64,000 nt of DNA from Verrucomicrobiales bacterium (GTDB lineage: Bacteria > Verrucomicrobiota > Verrucomicrobiia > Verrucomicrobiales > DEV007). A program made the position numbers and the translations under genes. Shown here piece by piece: positions 60,475 to 64,000 of the stretch. The stretch spans positions 93,380 through 157,379 of the forward strand of contig JARGOD010000001.1 of assembly GCA_029210205.1 (NCBI GenBank). Reading direction: 5' to 3'. The notes beneath the pieces are model-generated. The model made no database searches and was not told the DNA's origin. It saw nothing but the letters and a program-made list of their open reading frames with translations. How positions within the stretch are numbered: position 1 is the stretch's first letter; every line of letters begins with the position of its first letter.

Positions 60475-61071
60475 TTAACGGGTCAGGAAAAAGGTGAGCG
60501 CGAGAACGCTCGCAAAGACGAGCCAAAGCCCCCATTGGACAAGGATCCGCCACGCCCCCATCTGATCGAAGGCCCGGTTCGCGACATCGACGACGCCGAG
60601 GTCGATCGGGCGCGGCTGCATCCTGACGAAACTATAATCCGGATTCGCAACGAGGTAGGCATTGCGAAACGACTCAATATGCTCGTCAGGAATCGGCTGA
60701 TCAGTGAGAAAGAGTTCCTGCCAGGGGACTTCTTCACTCATGAGCATGAGCGTAAGCCGCCCCTGCGCGGAAAGACGGTCCGCCATTTCGATTCCCTCGA
60801 CGTCGAGCACTTTGCGAAACCAACTTACGAGCATGCGGTCGGTCTCCTCTGCCGCGAGCTCCAGGGGAAGGCGGTCCGGCTCCTTCTGATGGCGGCAGTG
60901 CGCGAGATCGAGAATTTTGAGAACAAGAGAACTCAGGAGAAGCTTGTTGCTGACTCGAAGCGCCGAGAAGTAAGCCTCGACGCGACGATAGGCTTCATTC
61001 CACTCCTCGAGCGAAGCCTTCGAGTCGGCCCACTTCTCAGGGGTGAAGGATTCCGGGTTCAGGGACTCCAT
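60475..61071 (-). CDS. Unknown membrane-anchored protein between opgG and opgH
   Basis: This 198-residue protein is mostly helical and soluble, with one C-terminal membrane helix ('ILVQWGLWLVFASVLALTFFLTR'). It has no signal peptide, so the soluble part is cytoplasmic. The start overlaps the end of opgG by 13 bases and the stop lies 6 bases before the opgH ATG, so it is part of the same operon. The OpgH here lacks the long cytoplasmic N-terminus of the E. coli enzyme, and this protein could supply a similar function in trans. I do not recognise the family. Confidence 0.75.
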   Translation of the reverse strand: MESLNPESFTPEKWADSKASLEEWNEAYRRVEAYFSALRVSNKLLLSSLVLKILDLAHCRHQKEPDRLPLELAAEETDRMLVSWFRKVLDVEGIEMADRLSAQGRLTLMLMSEEVPWQELFLTDQPIPDEHIESFRNAYLVANPDYSFVRMQPRPIDLGVVDVANRAFDQMGAWRILVQWGLWLVFASVLALTFFLTR

Positions 61072-62585
61072 TGATAGCTCCAGGTTTCGCTAAGATGTTT
61101 CCCCGTTTCCGGATCTTTTAGGATGCAGCGGAGTTCGACGGGCTGCGTGTTTTCCTGATCCGTATCGAGCTTAAACTCGACGCGCCATCCGCCTGTCTTC
61201 ACATTTTTGAAACACTGATTCTCGGTGATGTAGCCGTTCGCCCCCGAAGTCAGCTCCGCGAAGATCGGCGCATCCGCCGGGAGCTCTTCCAAATCCGGCC
61301 CGACAAAGTCGATCATGAATCGTCTCGTGTCGGGATAGGCTCCGATCTCCCCCACCCTTGTCGCAAGGACCCGGTTCGGAGAAAGCTCGACCTCATCCTG
61401 AAGCTTCCAGGAAAGGACATAGCGATACTCCATTTCATCACCCTTCGCCGGAGCCACGGCCGGCTCGAAATAGGCAACGATGTTGTCCATCGCCTCATTG
61501 TTGGTCGGAAGCTCGACGAGGCGAATCGCGCCATCGCCAAAGGCGGAGAGCGTTTCAATCCAGGCCGTCGGCGTCTTCCAGTAGGGGTTACTCAGGTCCT
61601 CGTAGCTCTCGAAACGGCGGTCGCGTTGAAAGACACCGAACCCCTCGATATCGCGGGCGTAATAGCGAGACTCACGAATCGCGAAATGATTGTAAAACGG
61701 ACGCCAGATCATTTCATCGTGCTGGGAGTGAATCAGCATCCCGTCGGAATCATGAACCTCAGGTCGCCAGTCCATGAAGGGACGTTCCTTGTGATTCTCG
61801 CCGAACCAATACATCGAGGTGAGCGGGGCGAGACCGACCGAAGCAACGCTCTCGCGAAAGAATAGCTTCACCCGAATCTCAGCATCCGTGCTAACGCCGG
61901 GCGTGATATCGATTTGAAACGCTCCCGCGACAGATGGGCTATCAAGGAGTGCGTAGATCCGGAGCACCTTGCTCCCGGGCTTCGGCTCGACAAGCCAATA
62001 CTCGACGAAGTCAGGAAACTCCTCTCCGACATCTTCTCTCACCGTATTAATCGCCAATCCACGAGCCGATATGCCATACGACTGCTCTTTGCCGAGGAGG
62101 CGGAAATAGCTGGCCCCGAGAAAGGAACCTATCTCGTCGAAGTCCATGGAGCCTCCATTTAAGGGATGTCGAATCCGAAAGCCGGAGTAACCGGCGATTT
62201 CCGCTTCCGCGAAGTCGTCGTGGATGACCAGATCATCGTAATTGAATCGACTCTTAGAGAATGGAATCCACGTCACTTCTCCCTCATCAGGACTGACAAA
62301 ATTAATCCGCACGGGCTTTTTGAAGAGGTAGCCGGCGTGAAGCAGCTCGATCCGAAAGAGTGAATCACGGTCGCTCCAGATCACCGCATCGTTCGCGGTC
62401 CGGATCGCTCGGTATTGGTCATAGTTCAATCCGTTGAGAACTGATGGCAGGGCCTGCGCTGCTTCGTACATAGCGGCCGCCCTCTCTTTTGCGATGCTTT
62501 CGACCTTCGCGAAGGAAAAAGGTTCCGCACTCAGAGCTGGCACAAACCAGATCAACATCCATCCGAAAATAATTCTTAATTGCAT
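61059..62585 (-). CDS. opgG: Periplasmic glucan biosynthesis protein OpgG (MdoG)
   Basis: From the ATG at 62585 the product is 508 residues with a signal peptide (MQLRIIFGWMLIWFVPALSAEP). OpgG-type blocks are seen: 'PFSFAKVESIAKERAAAMY', 'GSFLGASYFRLLGKEQSYGISARGLAINT', 'MYWFGENHKERPFMDWRPEVHDSDGMLI' and 'NPYWKTPTAWIETLSAFGDGAIRLVELP'. OpgG acts in the periplasm on nascent glucan. An upstream in-frame start adds 27 residues before the signal and is less likely. Confidence 0.92.
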   Translation of the reverse strand: MQLRIIFGWMLIWFVPALSAEPFSFAKVESIAKERAAAMYEAAQALPSVLNGLNYDQYRAIRTANDAVIWSDRDSLFRIELLHAGYLFKKPVRINFVSPDEGEVTWIPFSKSRFNYDDLVIHDDFAEAEIAGYSGFRIRHPLNGGSMDFDEIGSFLGASYFRLLGKEQSYGISARGLAINTVREDVGEEFPDFVEYWLVEPKPGSKVLRIYALLDSPSVAGAFQIDITPGVSTDAEIRVKLFFRESVASVGLAPLTSMYWFGENHKERPFMDWRPEVHDSDGMLIHSQHDEMIWRPFYNHFAIRESRYYARDIEGFGVFQRDRRFESYEDLSNPYWKTPTAWIETLSAFGDGAIRLVELPTNNEAMDNIVAYFEPAVAPAKGDEMEYRYVLSWKLQDEVELSPNRVLATRVGEIGAYPDTRRFMIDFVGPDLEELPADAPIFAELTSGANGYITENQCFKNVKTGGWRVEFKLDTDQENTQPVELRCILKDPETGKHLSETWSYQWSP

Positions 62586-62756
62586 CTCTCTTCCACTACT
62601 CTCCCCCGCAATATCCATACCGACCTTTAACGCCCCCCTCACTCTGGTAATCGAAAATTTCGCCAACGCAATCGCTTTGCGCGGGTCTCAATTTTTTATT
62701 AAGCTTGCCAAACTAACGAGTGGCGGAATTTCAGGATCTCTGGTAGTCTTCTCTCC

Positions 62757-63731
62757 ATGAGGATTCTATCGAGAAGGTCACTGCTTGGCCTTGGCATGGT
62801 AGTCTTGAGTCGCGAGAGTGCCTTCGCTGAACTCAACGGTCAGGCACAAAGGCGTGATCTTCCGATGTCGATAATCTTCAAAGGCGAGAGCAGGTTTCGA
62901 GCGATTGTCGCCAAAGGCCAAAGTGAAAACTGGCGAGCGCTGCCGATTGGAGACCGTATCATCAAATTCGCCCGCGAACTTCATGGTCTGCCTTACGAGA
63001 ACTTTACGCTCGAGATCGATGATCACATCGAATCCCCTTCCGTGAATCTCGATGGACTCGATTGTTGGACCTTCTTCGAGCAGAGTCTCGGCCTCGCGAG
63101 GATGGTCGCGATCGAAAAGGATCACTACACGCCGGAAGATCTCCTCAAACAGATCGAGATGACGCGTTACCGTAGCGGAGTCTGCAGCGGTGACTACCTC
63201 GAGCGTATCCATTACCTCGCCGAGTGGTTCTTTGAGAATGACGCGCGGGGAACCTGCCGCCACATCACAAAAGACTTCCCCGGCGCGGAGCAGATTCATG
63301 ATCGGAAGATTCAGGAAATGACGGTCCTATGGAAGCACTACCGCTATTTGAAAAATAATCCCGAGCTTCGCGCCCCCATGAAGACCTGGGAAGACTACGT
63401 CGCGGCGATGCCCGTTTATCATATTCCGAAAGCGAAGGTCGCTGCGATCGAGCCGAAACTGAAAAACGGAGACGTTATTGGAATTGCGACAAAGCATGAC
63501 GGAGGCTTCTGCTCGCATGTCGGGTTGATTATCCGCACTGATGACGGGGTCGCTCGCTTCATGCATGCTTCTCGAAACTACAAGAAAGTCGTGATCGATA
63601 AATCTATCTCTGGCTATCTGAACGATTTCACTTCTCACGCAGGAATGATTGTCGGCCGCCCCCTTGAAGTCAGCGAGACAGTCACCGATCAAAAAGTCTA
63701 TCAAGATAACCTGAAACGACTCATCGGCTGA
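62757..63731 (+). CDS. DUF1460 / N-acetylmuramoyl-L-alanine amidase-like protein
   Basis: This 324-residue protein has a Tat-like signal (SRRSLLGLGMVVL). The DUF1460 blocks follow: 'FARELHGLPYENFTLE', 'VNLDGLDCWTFFEQSLGLAR' with the probable catalytic Cys, 'RYRSGVCSGDYLERIHYLAEWF' and 'SHVGLIIRTDDGVARFMHASRNYKKVV' with the probable His. DUF1460 proteins are NlpC/P60-like and may cleave peptidoglycan stem peptides. It is divergent from opgG across 171 bases. Confidence 0.9.
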   Translation: MRILSRRSLLGLGMVVLSRESAFAELNGQAQRRDLPMSIIFKGESRFRAIVAKGQSENWRALPIGDRIIKFARELHGLPYENFTLEIDDHIESPSVNLDGLDCWTFFEQSLGLARMVAIEKDHYTPEDLLKQIEMTRYRSGVCSGDYLERIHYLAEWFFENDARGTCRHITKDFPGAEQIHDRKIQEMTVLWKHYRYLKNNPELRAPMKTWEDYVAAMPVYHIPKAKVAAIEPKLKNGDVIGIATKHDGGFCSHVGLIIRTDDGVARFMHASRNYKKVVIDKSISGYLNDFTSHAGMIVGRPLEVSETVTDQKVYQDNLKRLIG

Positions 63732-63737
63732 AAAGTG

Positions 63738-64000
63738 ATGAACGAAGCCAACCCGTTGCTGGACCCCGAATTGAGCCTCTGCCTGATCAAGATTCTCAGC
63801 TGGATTTTGATCGTACTCGGTGGCGCAAAAATGATAATCTATGTGATCGGAGAGTGCCTGCCCTCTTTCTACGCACGCATCAAATCTGACTCTGCCAGAA
63901 GGTTCCTTACCGGCACTGGAAACCGCTTACTCTTCGGACTCGGCGGTTTCGTCACCCTCCTTTTTGGGGTCATCGGAATCGCCCTCGGCACCTTCTTCGC
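63738..64000 (+). CDS. Membrane protein (3' part beyond window edge)
   Basis: The frame is open from the ATG at 63738 to the right edge (about 87 residues). It has two predicted membrane helices ('ILSWILIVLGGAKMIIYVIG' and 'GLGGFVTLLFGVIGIALGTFF') separated by a short polar loop. It starts 6 bases after the DUF1460 gene stop, so it is probably co-transcribed. No family can be assigned from the part seen. Confidence 0.6.
   Translation, partial: MNEANPLLDPELSLCLIKILSWILIVLGGAKMIIYVIGECLPSFYARIKSDSARRFLTGTGNRLLFGLGGFVTLLFGVIGIALGTFF

Overview
The window looks like a piece of a verrucomicrobial chromosome. It is moderately GC-rich, and Shine-Dalgarno sequences are often weak or missing. It carries protein families typical of the Planctomycetes-Verrucomicrobia group: DUF1552, a DUF1549/DUF1553 planctomycete-type cytochrome, DUF1501, a very large CxxCH heme protein, DUF1080 (3-keto-disaccharide hydrolase) proteins, PQQ-like beta-propellers, FG-GAP proteins, a Cys-type sulfatase and Gfo/Idh/MocA oxidoreductases. 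The organism assignment is inferred from this family content only. I recognised no tRNA, rRNA, CRISPR array, insertion sequence or prophage.

Layout. 1-8626: a DUF1552 protein cut by the window edge, a PQQ propeller, an oxidoreductase, an OmpH/Skp chaperone, a FIST sensor, a GAF/subtilase pair and a secreted coiled-coil protein with an RCC1-like end. 8627-13875: a compact RiPP locus, which is the highlight of the window. 13883-21373: PQQ propeller, exported methyltransferase, oxidoreductase, MFS exporter and a GH63-type glycosidase. 21459-25527: nrdR with two NrdR-box-like sites, an ATP-cone-like protein, a HIT protein and a RimB-like/RimK/desuccinylase set. 25582-37873: DUF1080 proteins, small membrane proteins, a peptidoglycan amidase, SGNH hydrolase, CxxCH heme protein, FG-GAP protein, a CxxC protein and an HDAC-like deacetylase. 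38042-48294: L,D-transpeptidase, sulfatase, a coiled-coil protein, an unusual Nramp-like carrier and a complete iron-type ABC importer. 48367-50571: an AT-rich promoter-like stretch, a small secreted peptide, a structured RNA/terminator candidate, rpoA and rplQ. 50756-58322: an HtrA-like fusion protein, FG-GAP, DUF1549/1553 and DUF1501. 58333-64000: an osmoregulated periplasmic glucan operon (opgG, an unknown gene, opgH), a DUF1460 protein and a cut-off membrane protein.

The RiPP locus encodes a GrrM/OscB-like radical SAM/SPASM maturase, a 119-residue precursor, and a DUF692/MNIO enzyme with an extra C-terminal domain, all on the minus strand. A divergent ABC exporter follows. The precursor ends in 24 residues rich in Trp, Arg, Asn and Cys, with several aromatic-x-Asn/Arg triads (substrate-type motifs for three-residue cyclophane formation) interleaved with four Cys (a typical MNIO substrate residue). 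The simplest reading is a hybrid peptide in which one enzyme makes Trp/Phe cyclophanes and the other modifies Cys or the C-terminus. No dedicated leader peptidase is present. Two strong hairpins separate the precursor from the MNIO gene and would let the precursor be made in excess.

Other points of interest are a palindrome with an AACAGGGTT arm found three times in the window (one copy inside a coding sequence), an unknown membrane protein between opgG and opgH, an HtrA/LamG-like/SirB1-like fusion, an Nramp-like carrier lacking the usual metal-binding residues, and a strong intrinsic terminator between rpoA and rplQ.
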